DNA of 64,000 bases, from positions 245,232-309,231 of the forward strand of contig JAHDIH010000002.1 of NCBI GenBank assembly GCA_020630875.1, in the 5' to 3' direction. Below the pieces are notes generated by a model. That model was not told the origin of the DNA. It saw only the letters and a program-made list of their open reading frames with translations, and did no database searches. Source of the DNA: Deltaproteobacteria bacterium. GTDB lineage: Bacteria; Myxococcota_A; Polyangia; Haliangiales; Haliangiaceae. A program made the translations under genes and the position numbers. This document shows positions 1-9,549 of the stretch, one piece after another (position 1 is the first letter of the stretch; each line of letters opens with the position of its first letter).

Positions 1-156
1 CTGACATTTTTGCCGCTGACCGTATCAGGCAGAGAAAAAGTAGGAGCTTTGCTTCCAAGAGGGATCATATTGGATGGTGTTCTAGCCATGAGCAACCCTA
101 CATTGCTTATACTACACGCTCAAGTACCGAGTGATTTTCTCCTGAGTATGAGATAA
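1..156 (+). CDS. C-terminal end of an unknown protein (5' partial)
   Basis: An open frame runs from the first base to a TAA at 154-156, giving 51 residues of ordinary protein-like composition with no start codon required inside the window. The gene therefore probably begins upstream. I do not recognise the family. The promoter of the next gene overlaps its stop codon, which suggests tight packing on the same strand. It could also be a chance open frame, since only 51 codons can be seen. Confidence 0.42.
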   Translation: MTFLPLTVSGREKVGALLPRGIILDGVLAMSNPTLLILHAQVPSDFLLSMR

Positions 157-165
157 GCTTTCCAT

Positions 166-846
166 GTGAGGGGACTGCTAATTATTGTAGCTATTTGTGC
201 CTGCGAGTCCGATGCAAAGAAAGTTGTGAGTAAGACCACTTCGGGGTGTGGAAAACTTCAAATAGAGTGTAGCGAAACGCTAAAGTCATTGAAGAATTCA
301 GATCGCGCTCCCTTGTACGCGCAAGAGCTTGGCCGAGTTTGCGATAGTGGCGACTTGTCAGCCTGTAGCTACTTAGTTCCATTTTTAGTGGAAGGCAGTG
401 GCGTCACTCCTCAGCCTGAAAAGGCTCGAGAACTTGCTGAGAAAGCGTGCCGCGAGAGCCTGCCCAGCTCCTGCAACAATTATGCGCGGCTTTTGGCAGA
501 AGGAATAGGGGGAAGCAAGAATGAGTCAAAAGCTTCTGAGCTCTACCAAAAGTCTTGCGAGGGACGTGACGTCGTCGGTTGCTTTAATCTGGGGCTTCAC
601 TACGAATTGGGGAAGGGCGTCGAACAAGACATAGACGCTGCGGAAGCGTTATACTCCAGAAGTTGTTTGGCAGATGTAGCTCCGGCATGTTTACGGGCCG
701 CGGAGATTGCTTTAGTGAAGGATGAAAAAGGGAAAGCTAAAGGATTTTTCGATAGGGCTTGCAGCAAGAATATCGAATCGGCATGCTCCGCGAGTCAGAA
801 AATTTGCAATCAAGCACCTCAGCTTTGCAGCGGCAAAACGCAATAG
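166..846 (+). CDS. Sel1/TPR-like repeat lipoprotein
   Basis: 226 residues with a GTG start. A short hydrophobic N-terminus ends in a lipobox-like I-C-A-C, so it is probably a lipoprotein. The rest is Sel1-type repeats of about 35 residues: units such as A..LY.KSCEG.D..GC.NLG..YE.G.GV are spaced regularly, each with paired Cys residues (SC...GC). Cys-rich Sel1 proteins usually act as protein-protein scaffolds in the envelope. A TAAGCT -10-like hexamer ends six bases before the GTG, in line with the leaderless pattern seen elsewhere here. The specific partner is unknown. Confidence 0.8.
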   Translation: MRGLLIIVAICACESDAKKVVSKTTSGCGKLQIECSETLKSLKNSDRAPLYAQELGRVCDSGDLSACSYLVPFLVEGSGVTPQPEKARELAEKACRESLPSSCNNYARLLAEGIGGSKNESKASELYQKSCEGRDVVGCFNLGLHYELGKGVEQDIDAAEALYSRSCLADVAPACLRAAEIALVKDEKGKAKGFFDRACSKNIESACSASQKICNQAPQLCSGKTQ

Positions 847-849
847 AGT

Positions 850-2151
<1,302 letters not shown>

Positions 2152-2267
2152 TTAGTGGGAAATGCCAAAGCGGGCAAGAAGTGAGCCTGTGTAGCATATG
2201 TCAGGTGTGTGGAATTCACGGCCACAGGTTTGAACGGGTGGGCGTCACCAGGCTAAACTACACACCT

Positions 2268-5200
2268 ATGGTAAGCGTGGCATGTGGGGAGTGCGGCAAA
2301 GGGTTTGATACGCCTGATGCACCTGGAACAAATACAACTTGTCCTTCTTGTAAGGCAACAGTGCTGGTAGCGCCTCCGCAAAAACCAACATCACTGGGCA
2401 TTGGGAAAATACCAAACATACCAAAGTTACCTAGCGTTCCTGCGGCTGCGCAAAATATGTTCGGAGAGGAAGTTACGACTGTCGATGGGGGGAAAGCGCA
2501 TCTGCCTCCAGCCAAAGCTGCACCAAAGCGCACTATGTTAGGAATCAATACGACTGGCCAAACTCCCGGCGTATCGCAAACTACCCCACCTAAGCCATCT
2601 TCAGGTTTGGCAATGCCGGACCTAGGACAACCGCTGGACCTGGGACAACCACTGGAACTAGGAGAACCCTTATCGCTGGACTCTAACACTTCGGTTGGTG
2701 CAAGTCCTTCTTTTGACGATGAGCCCACGGGGATTGGGGGGGCACTAGACCTCATGCCACCAACACCGGCACCAATTGATCTCGGAGCACCTCTTGAACT
2801 TGGAACGCCAATTGACCTTGGTGATTCGTCAGGAAGTCCTCTGGAACTTGGAAAACCGATCGACTTAGGTGGAGCGCTTGACTTACCTGATTCGCCGAAG
2901 CTTTCCGCCATTTTAGATGCCACGCCTGGGCTAGATTTGCAGTCCACCGCGGGACCAAAAATGGAGATTGAACGAGGCGCTGCAGGAAGTGATTTACCGG
3001 CGCCGTCTTTGGGTCTTGATCTGGATTCTATGATGGGGACGGACTTGCCAGCTCCGACGATGTCGTCCGCGATCGACTCCATGGGAGATTTACCGAGCGC
3101 ATCTCATCAGGCAGCAGCAGACTTGCCGATGCCTTCACTGGCAGGGAGTGATCTGCCAGGCCCATCTTTGGGGGGAAGCGATCTGCCACGGTCTAGCGGT
3201 GGTTTAGATTTACCCGGGCCGTCACTTGGACTAGATTTACCTGGACCATCGCTGAGCGGTCCTAGTGATTTACCGGCGTCGTCGTTTGGACCACCGAGTG
3301 ACTTGCCTAGTCCCAGCTCAAACTTTGGTGATTTGCCTGGTGGGTTAGATTTGGAATCGCCTTCGATCGGAGACGATCTCCCTCGTTCATCTGGTGGTCT
3401 TAGTTTAGATCTACCTAAAAGTGACGGCGGAGCTCAAGACTTTTTTGGAGATGTCGAAGCACCAGATGCCCTTGATTTAGGTGGCGATTTGGCAAGCGGC
3501 GGCGACGACTTTGGATTGGACATACCCGCGCCATCTCCATCGCTTGATTTGGATTCCGTAGAACCCAGCAATAATGCGCCTTCTTTGGATCTAGACGATG
3601 GAAATAATGTCAGCGGTGTGTCCTTTTCTTCTGGGGGAGCCACCGCGGGTGGCGTTAGCTTCAACAATGCCGCAAACACTGGGTTCGAGACTGAGGGAGA
3701 ACCCGTCGCGGCCAAAAGGAAGCCAGGAAAAAATCGCAAACAGGAAGCGAAGTCTAAGTGGTCTACTAAGAAAAAGGTCTCCGTCGCATTTGCCAGCCTT
3801 TTCGTAGTTGGGATCAGCACGGGGGGAGTAGCTTTCTACCAGATGTATAAAGAGAACTCGGCTCGTCAAGCTAAGATCGACGACTCGGTTGCGACGGCGC
3901 GAAAGTATCTAAATCGAGACGATGCAGGGCACTGGGACAAAGCTGCTCAAGCCGCCGAACGCGCGCTCACGCACGGTAGTAGCGAGTCAGCTCACGCTTT
4001 GGCCGCGCAGGCGTATTGGGGGGGCTATTGGGCTGAAGGATTGAAGCTGCAGCCGCGGTTGGCTAAGGGGAAAAAACACAAAAACTATCTCGAGAAAAAT
4101 GCCTCTAATTCACCCGATGCAAAAAAGGCGATGGCCCTGCATGCTCTACTCTCAGGTTCGGCATCTCGCGCGGAACAACAGCTCCAAAGTCTCAAAAACA
4201 AAGCGAGCCAGGACTCAGACGTCTGGCTATTCTTGGGCTGGTCGCAAGCGGCACAAAACAAGTGGGCTCTCGCTCACGGTTCGTTTTCTCAGGCCCTCAA
4301 TAAGTCCAAAGGCAGAAAAGTTCCAGCGCTTGTGGGACTAGGAGACGCGTCGCTTAGTTTGAGCAAAGGAGATGAAGCCCTCAAACATTACACTGCGGCC
4401 TTGGCAATCCGCCCCAATCATTTGGCAGCTCAGGTTGGCAAGGCGATGGCGCAACCCTCGAAGAATTTCGGAGATAGGGAAGCCGCGCTGGAAGCCGTTC
4501 TTTCACGTAAAGATATCGATTCCGGAGATCCCCGAGTCATTGCAAAAGCAAACATTTTTGCTGGCTACGAAGCACTCGCGGCTAACCGGGTGGAAGTCGC
4601 TCAAAGTCGATTTCAGAAGGCAATCAACATTCAGCCCAAAAGTATCGAGGCTGGTATTGCAGTTGCAGAAGCGGCAGTGGAAGCAAACGACTTGCAAAAT
4701 GCCAAGACTCGTTTGAAGTCCGTGCTAGCGATGTCTGCCAACAATCCTGCGGCATTACTCACGCAAGCAAAGTTGGACTACAAGCTAGGAGATATGGAGG
4801 CATCTCTTGAAGAAACCGACAGGCTTTTAACACGGAAAGATCTCCCCAAGAGGGTTAAATACGAAACGTACTTACTTCGCGGAAAAATTTTCCAAGTGCA
4901 GGAAGACATGACGGTCGAAACCACCAAAGCTTACGAGGAAGCTCAAAAAGTTGTTGGAGATGATGACATCAAAGCCACGATCTTACTTGCGAACTACTTT
5001 ACCAAAATTGGTAATCCAGACAGAGCATTAGAGATTCTTCAACCTGTCAAAGAACGCGCAGAAGAGGAGCCGAGTTTGGCGTTAGCCTTAGGGATTGTTC
5101 ATCTTTCATCCAAACGTCTCGATTCTGCTGAAAAATGGTTTAAGACAGCGGTAGCCAAAGATCCGAGCAACGTCGAGATGCAATATCAATTGGCTCGCAC

Positions 5201-6167
5201 GTACCAAATGCAGGGAAAAATAGACAAAGCTCTTGGCATCTTTAGGAGCGCCTATGCGAGTGCGCCAGCACGAGAAGATATTGCACTGCGGATTGCCGGA
5301 ATTACAGAATCTCAAGGTCAAAAGAACGACGCGAAGAAGATGTACGAAGAGCTTCTTTCTCGGCCTGATGCCACCTTAAACGCCAAGACCCTGGCGGGAC
5401 GATTTTACGTACGAACCGAAGAGTTTGATAAAGCAGACCGACTTGGAAAGGAAATTCTTCAGCGAGACAAAAGCCATCCAGGAGGTCACTTTTTGGTGGG
5501 AGTTAGCGCGTTGAATGAAAAAAGAACAGAGGACGCCATCAACGGGTTCCTCTCTGCAGTCAAAGGAGATCCTAACGCGGAGTATTACTATTATCTTGGT
5601 GTCGCTAATGAGCGGGCGTCTAACAATCGCGCTGCGATCACAGCGTACTCCGCCGCTACGTCGCGAAATGAAGAATATCTCGAACCGCTCTTGGGACTTG
5701 CGCGAATGCACGGGATGCTCAGAAAATACGAAGAAGCAGAAGTCGTCTTGTTGAAGGCTAAAAAACTAGCTCCGAACAATCCCGAAATCGCGTTTAGACT
5801 GGGTCGCGCATTGTTAGAAAATGCGACCAACAAGTCGGAAACGAGTGCGGGAATCGACGAAATGAAACGTGCGACGAGATTGGATCCTAAATTGGCTGAG
5901 GCCAATTACTACTTGGCACAAGCGTACGCTGATGCTGGTAAGGAAAAAGAAGCGGCGCGAGCACTAACGCTGGCGACCAAATACGCAACAGAGGAAGACC
6001 AATGGCTGACTGGTGCCTATCGCCAATTGGGATACATCGAGCGAGACAGAGGGAATCGGTCCGCTTCGATGTCGGCATTTAACAAGTATCTGAATCGAGT
6101 TACGACCGAAGACCGCGAAGTGCAAGAAGTTCGTGGGCATATGGCTGAGATGCGTCGAGGTAAATGA
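2268..6167 (+). CDS. Large zinc-ribbon, low-complexity, single-TM, TPR protein
   Basis: 1299 residues from the ATG at 2268. The frame is open further upstream, but that part overlaps serS and does not look like protein. Residues about 5-33 are an MJ0042-type zinc ribbon (C-x2-C...C-x2-C). Residues about 110-480 are low complexity, rich in Asp, Leu, Pro, Ser and Gly, with repeated DLPxPSLG-like units and earlier LDLGxPLxLG units. One membrane helix lies near 504-526, preceded by a Lys-rich stretch, so the ribbon should be cytoplasmic. The remaining ~770 residues are tandem TPR repeats, probably periplasmic. The layout (zinc ribbon, disordered linker, one helix, repeats) resembles myxobacterial motility and polarity scaffolds, but the function is inferred only. 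A TTGAAC-N18-TAAACT promoter lies eight bases before the ATG. Confidence 0.85.
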   Translation: MVSVACGECGKGFDTPDAPGTNTTCPSCKATVLVAPPQKPTSLGIGKIPNIPKLPSVPAAAQNMFGEEVTTVDGGKAHLPPAKAAPKRTMLGINTTGQTPGVSQTTPPKPSSGLAMPDLGQPLDLGQPLELGEPLSLDSNTSVGASPSFDDEPTGIGGALDLMPPTPAPIDLGAPLELGTPIDLGDSSGSPLELGKPIDLGGALDLPDSPKLSAILDATPGLDLQSTAGPKMEIERGAAGSDLPAPSLGLDLDSMMGTDLPAPTMSSAIDSMGDLPSASHQAAADLPMPSLAGSDLPGPSLGGSDLPRSSGGLDLPGPSLGLDLPGPSLSGPSDLPASSFGPPSDLPSPSSNFGDLPGGLDLESPSIGDDLPRSSGGLSLDLPKSDGGAQDFFGDVEAPDALDLGGDLASGGDDFGLDIPAPSPSLDLDSVEPSNNAPSLDLDDGNNVSGVSFSSGGATAGGVSFNNAANTGFETEGEPVAAKRKPGKNRKQEAKSKWSTKKKVSVAFASLFVVGISTGGVAFYQMYKENSARQAKIDDSVATARKYLNRDDAGHWDKAAQAAERALTHGSSESAHALAAQAYWGGYWAEGLKLQPRLAKGKKHKNYLEKNASNSPDAKKAMALHALLSGSASRAEQQLQSLKNKASQDSDVWLFLGWSQAAQNKWALAHGSFSQALNKSKGRKVPALVGLGDASLSLSKGDEALKHYTAALAIRPNHLAAQVGKAMAQPSKNFGDREAALEAVLSRKDIDSGDPRVIAKANIFAGYEALAANRVEVAQSRFQKAINIQPKSIEAGIAVAEAAVEANDLQNAKTRLKSVLAMSANNPAALLTQAKLDYKLGDMEASLEETDRLLTRKDLPKRVKYETYLLRGKIFQVQEDMTVETTKAYEEAQKVVGDDDIKATILLANYFTKIGNPDRALEILQPVKERAEEEPSLALALGIVHLSSKRLDSAEKWFKTAVAKDPSNVEMQYQLARTYQMQGKIDKALGIFRSAYASAPAREDIALRIAGITESQGQKNDAKKMYEELLSRPDATLNAKTLAGRFYVRTEEFDKADRLGKEILQRDKSHPGGHFLVGVSALNEKRTEDAINGFLSAVKGDPNAEYYYYLGVANERASNNRAAITAYSAATSRNEEYLEPLLGLARMHGMLRKYEEAEVVLLKAKKLAPNNPEIAFRLGRALLENATNKSETSAGIDEMKRATRLDPKLAEANYYLAQAYADAGKEKEAARALTLATKYATEEDQWLTGAYRQLGYIERDRGNRSASMSAFNKYLNRVTTEDREVQEVRGHMAEMRRGK

Positions 6168-6216
6168 TTGCCCAATTTCGCGGCGCGATGCTTGCTGAAG
6201 CACTATACTACTTACA

Positions 6217-7047
6217 ATGGTAGACTTTGACTTCAGCTTTCCCAAGTACATAGCAAAGCGTTACGGTGAGGTAGCTGCTCGCATCCAAGCGGGTGCCGCC
6301 TATGCATTCGCAGGTGAGCGAAGAGTACGCGTTGGTCTGGTAGCCGCAAAACCCGTGATGTTCAGTTTGGCAGCAGCTACTAGCGGCTGGGTTAATCGCT
6401 CCAGACCAAAGCTTCTTAAGCGAGCTGTTCATGTGAACAATCAAACGCTTCCTGAGTTTCACGTACATCTTGTAACCGCTGCGAAGATTCTAGGAATCAC
6501 GACTCCTCAAGCCTACATTCACGAAAGTGAGAGCTTACCTCTTGCAGGGGCATTTGGTGAATCGAACAACGCAACACTTTGGTTTCATAAGAAGGTTACT
6601 ACTTTAGAACCGGAACTGATGGCCGCCGTTGTTGCATGGGCCTGCGCTGAATGGCAAAACGATCATGCGCCACTTACCACAGCGATGTTGTACCTTAAAA
6701 ACGATGCTGAACTTGTGGTCCGGGTTCCCGGAAAAATTGCGGCGCTTGCCATCCATCAATGGCGTAGGCGTGCAGACATCACTTCAGACCGGGCGGCACT
6801 TATTGTCGCTCAGGATTTGTCCATCACAAGTCGAGTGCTCTTTGTGCTTTCTGGCCTGCCGGATCCTGGCAGCAACTGGCAAGGCAATGAGCAGAATAGG
6901 GGCATTAGGACTCGCATAGCGGCGCTTGAACTGTTCGCAAGGAGCGCATTTTACATAAACTTTACAAAAACTACGCCGGAAAACGGCACTCCATTGTCAA
7001 GCGATCAATTGGATGATGAAGTAACAGCAGTGGTAGGAACTTTATGA
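6217..7047 (+). CDS. M48 peptidase-like protein lacking the catalytic motif
   Basis: 276 residues. By eye it aligns with M48 metallopeptidases. Residues 133-150 correspond to the zinc helix, but the HExxH site reads WACAE (141-145), while the trailing His150 is kept. Residues 187-197 (DITSDRAALIV) correspond to the third-ligand region, usually E-x-x-A-D-R-x-x. Both zinc-binding His residues of the motif and its catalytic Glu are missing, so it is probably a non-catalytic pseudo-peptidase. Its stop overlaps the start of the dynamin-like GTPase by four bases (ATGA), implying translational coupling and a shared role. TATACT ends seven bases before the ATG. The M48 relation is my reading of short motifs and could be wrong. 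Confidence 0.75.
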   Translation: MVDFDFSFPKYIAKRYGEVAARIQAGAAYAFAGERRVRVGLVAAKPVMFSLAAATSGWVNRSRPKLLKRAVHVNNQTLPEFHVHLVTAAKILGITTPQAYIHESESLPLAGAFGESNNATLWFHKKVTTLEPELMAAVVAWACAEWQNDHAPLTTAMLYLKNDAELVVRVPGKIAALAIHQWRRRADITSDRAALIVAQDLSITSRVLFVLSGLPDPGSNWQGNEQNRGIRTRIAALELFARSAFYINFTKTTPENGTPLSSDQLDDEVTAVVGTL

Positions 7048-8789
7048 GTTACATTGAAATCAAAAATAACATTATTGAAAAACTCCGTACGACTGCGGAT
7101 ATTGCAGAAGAAATCGGTAGTAAGTCGATCGCTGAGAATATTCGACACGAACGAATAGAAAAACTGCAGAAAGAACGTTTCCATGTCGTTGTGCTGGGCG
7201 AATTCAATCACGGCAAGTCTACCTTCGTAAATGCCATTTTAGGAGACGAAGTGTTGCCGGCAGGAATTACGCCAACGACTGCCGCAATTAATCATATTGT
7301 TCATGGGTCAGTCCGTGCTGCGAAAGTCCGCTATCGAAATGGTGACGAAAGAAAGATCTCTATTGAGAATATTGGTGACTGGGTTACTACCAAATTAGAA
7401 GATCCAGACAAGGTAGCCTACGTTGAAGTTGCTCATCCGTCACCGATCCTAAAAGGAAACGTCACGCTCGTCGATACTCCTGGAGTAAACGACCTTAACG
7501 AGCAACGAGCTGAAATTACGTACGGGTACGTACCCAGAGCTGATGCCGTACTGTTTTTGCTTGACGCGTCTCAGGCGCTTAAAGAGTCAGAGCGGGAGTT
7601 CCTCACAAGTCACATATTGGAAGTCGCCAAAGATCGTTTGATTTTTGTATTGGGGAAGATTGATGTCTTAAACGGAGATGAACGAGCTGAAGTGCAAAGC
7701 TACGTAAAGAAGAGTCTTGACGATATATTCGAGCGCGAGATGCCACTGTTTTCTCTTTCCGCCAAAGCCTGGCTTGATCATCAAGATGAAACAGCAGGGA
7801 TGCCAGAGTTCCTTACTCATCTGAAGACGTTTCTCGAAAGTGATCGAATGAGATTACTTCTTTCTAACGCAGCAAAAGACGCTGAAAGAGTATGCCACTA
7901 CGTAGAACACAACCTCGCTTTAAAGAAAAATGCGTTAGAACTCGGCGTGGATGAATTGGAGCGCCGAGCTGCAAAGGTCAAAGAACAACTAGCCGCTAGC
8001 CAAAAGGACCTTGCAGAACTTCATTTGCGAATAAAGTCTGAGGCTGGAGCAATGAAAACTCAGGTAAACCTTGATCTGCAAACCTTTACCAGGGACTTTA
8101 TTGCCGCACTGCCAGCTCAAATTGACTCGGTTCACAGCGGCGACTTGAAGTCTTATCTCCCAGGGTATTTAGAAGACACCTTCAGAAATTGGGCAGTGCA
8201 AGAAGGTGAAAAGCTAGCGGCTCATATGAAGTCTTTGAGCGAAGACGTTATTTCAGTAACCAATCAAAGCGTTGCGAGCGTCTCACAGGTTGCTGCGGAA
8301 CAGTTGACACCGGAAGATACCGAGATAAATATTGATATTAACAGTCTCAAATACGACGTTGGCATTTATGCAATTGGTGCCTTAGGTACAACGGTCTTTC
8401 TTTTCGTTAACACCTTAGCTGGTGGGCTACTTACTCTCGCGGCTCCGATTCTGTCCATCATGCTTAAATCCAAAGTTGATGGGGACATCAAGGAACAAGC
8501 CAAACAAAGAGCTCCAGAAGCAATAGAAAGAGCCGCGGCCGCGGTTAAGCCACATTTTGAGCAGTGTATCGACGACTTTGAAAAGCGTCTCAGTTCGTTT
8601 GTCACAACGGCAGGAAACTCATTGTATAAAGGAATCTCGGAACTTTTGTCTTCAACTCTTGAAGAAAGAAAGGCGGCCAAGGAAGACATTTCTCAAGTTG
8701 TCTCTCAAGTAACGAATCAACAAAAGAAAGTAGAAGAAATATCAAAGTCGCTGACTGATATACAGAGCGAGTTGCAGGCGAGCAATTAG
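7044..8789 (+). CDS. Bacterial dynamin-like GTPase
   Basis: 581 residues. Likely a membrane-remodelling GTPase. G1 is GEFNHGKST (residues 52-60), the switch Thr lies in GITPTTAAI, G3 is DTPGVND (near 144) and G4 is GKID. Long helical or coiled-coil segments (about 270-400 and 520-581) flank a hydrophobic hairpin at about 440-475, as expected for the membrane paddle of dynamin-like proteins. It is coupled to the preceding M48-like protein by a four-base overlap. A second dynamin-like protein is encoded at 9550-11979; bacterial dynamins often occur as such pairs. Its stop interlocks with that of the convergent lipoprotein gene (TTAG overlap). Confidence 0.92.
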   Translation: MSYIEIKNNIIEKLRTTADIAEEIGSKSIAENIRHERIEKLQKERFHVVVLGEFNHGKSTFVNAILGDEVLPAGITPTTAAINHIVHGSVRAAKVRYRNGDERKISIENIGDWVTTKLEDPDKVAYVEVAHPSPILKGNVTLVDTPGVNDLNEQRAEITYGYVPRADAVLFLLDASQALKESEREFLTSHILEVAKDRLIFVLGKIDVLNGDERAEVQSYVKKSLDDIFEREMPLFSLSAKAWLDHQDETAGMPEFLTHLKTFLESDRMRLLLSNAAKDAERVCHYVEHNLALKKNALELGVDELERRAAKVKEQLAASQKDLAELHLRIKSEAGAMKTQVNLDLQTFTRDFIAALPAQIDSVHSGDLKSYLPGYLEDTFRNWAVQEGEKLAAHMKSLSEDVISVTNQSVASVSQVAAEQLTPEDTEINIDINSLKYDVGIYAIGALGTTVFLFVNTLAGGLLTLAAPILSIMLKSKVDGDIKEQAKQRAPEAIERAAAAVKPHFEQCIDDFEKRLSSFVTTAGNSLYKGISELLSSTLEERKAAKEDISQVVSQVTNQQKKVEEISKSLTDIQSELQASN

Positions 8790-9466
8790 TCAGTCAGAGG
8801 GGTGACTTGCCTGCGGACTTGTTGTCCGTAGGATTCCCCTGAGCTGTATTGATTATCGACCACGCCTTCGCGTCTTCTCGCGACTGTAACGGTAAGTGGG
8901 CATAGCTCTGTAGCATCAATGATCTTTGGAAGGGTGATTTCCCCTTGATCAACATCTGCCGTAATTTCTAGAGGATTCTCTAAACACTCACCTTGCACGG
9001 TAACCAAGACTGAGCTTAGAAGGTCGTCGTTGTCCCAACCAATAATGGTTGTTGACGAGCGCGAAAGTGACGTTATGTTAAACAGCTCGAAAGGCGGTGG
9101 AATCTCAAAGGTTGTATTTGTTGCCGACCGAAACTTCGTTCGTATCAGCCAAACGTCGTATACCTCCCCAACGATGGCTGGGTCGTGACTCGAAGTGTAA
9201 ACAGGACTTTCATTGTTCGGAAGCCTATCCATGTCAGCCTGATCAGGCGCTTTACCGGCCCGCAGTGCATCTTCACCTGACAGCTGCACAAATTCGCCAC
9301 CATTGCTCCGGAGGATAGTTGAGACCACCAGTTTATTCTCTGGTCCCACAGAACCCATGGTTTGCATGACGACAGATGATGTATCTAGATCCTCTGATGG
9401 GACGATACCCTCAGGATCGGTACACCCTGCCAACGCACATAGAACCACGGCTAATTTCCCCCTCAC
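8786..9466 (-). CDS. Lipoprotein of unknown function
   Basis: 226 residues from a GTG start. The signal peptide ends in the lipobox L-A-G-C (near residues 12-15), so the mature protein should be lipid-anchored. The remainder is Thr/Ser/Asp-rich and beta-like, with no family I recognise. A TACACT -10 element ends six bases before the GTG, with no Shine-Dalgarno. The gene lies head-to-head with the TPR-dynamin gene and tail-to-tail with the first dynamin gene, sharing a four-base overlap at the stops. Its position between two dynamin genes is suggestive but does not prove a link. Confidence 0.8.
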   Translation of the reverse strand: MRGKLAVVLCALAGCTDPEGIVPSEDLDTSSVVMQTMGSVGPENKLVVSTILRSNGGEFVQLSGEDALRAGKAPDQADMDRLPNNESPVYTSSHDPAIVGEVYDVWLIRTKFRSATNTTFEIPPPFELFNITSLSRSSTTIIGWDNDDLLSSVLVTVQGECLENPLEITADVDQGEITLPKIIDATELCPLTVTVARRREGVVDNQYSSGESYGQQVRRQVTPLTD

Positions 9467-9549
9467 CCATATAGTGTACCAAAAACGCAGACATTTTGGC
9501 CAGCTTTGCGATGAATCGGGAGTTTTTTCGAGTACGATGGTGTGCGCAA

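Noticed and set aside
2258..3082. Long minus-strand open frame (274 codons) opposite the zinc-ribbon/TPR gene
   Set aside because: It mirrors the biased D/L/G/P/S codons of the low-complexity region; product is Ser/Gly/Pro-rich with no start signal or domain.
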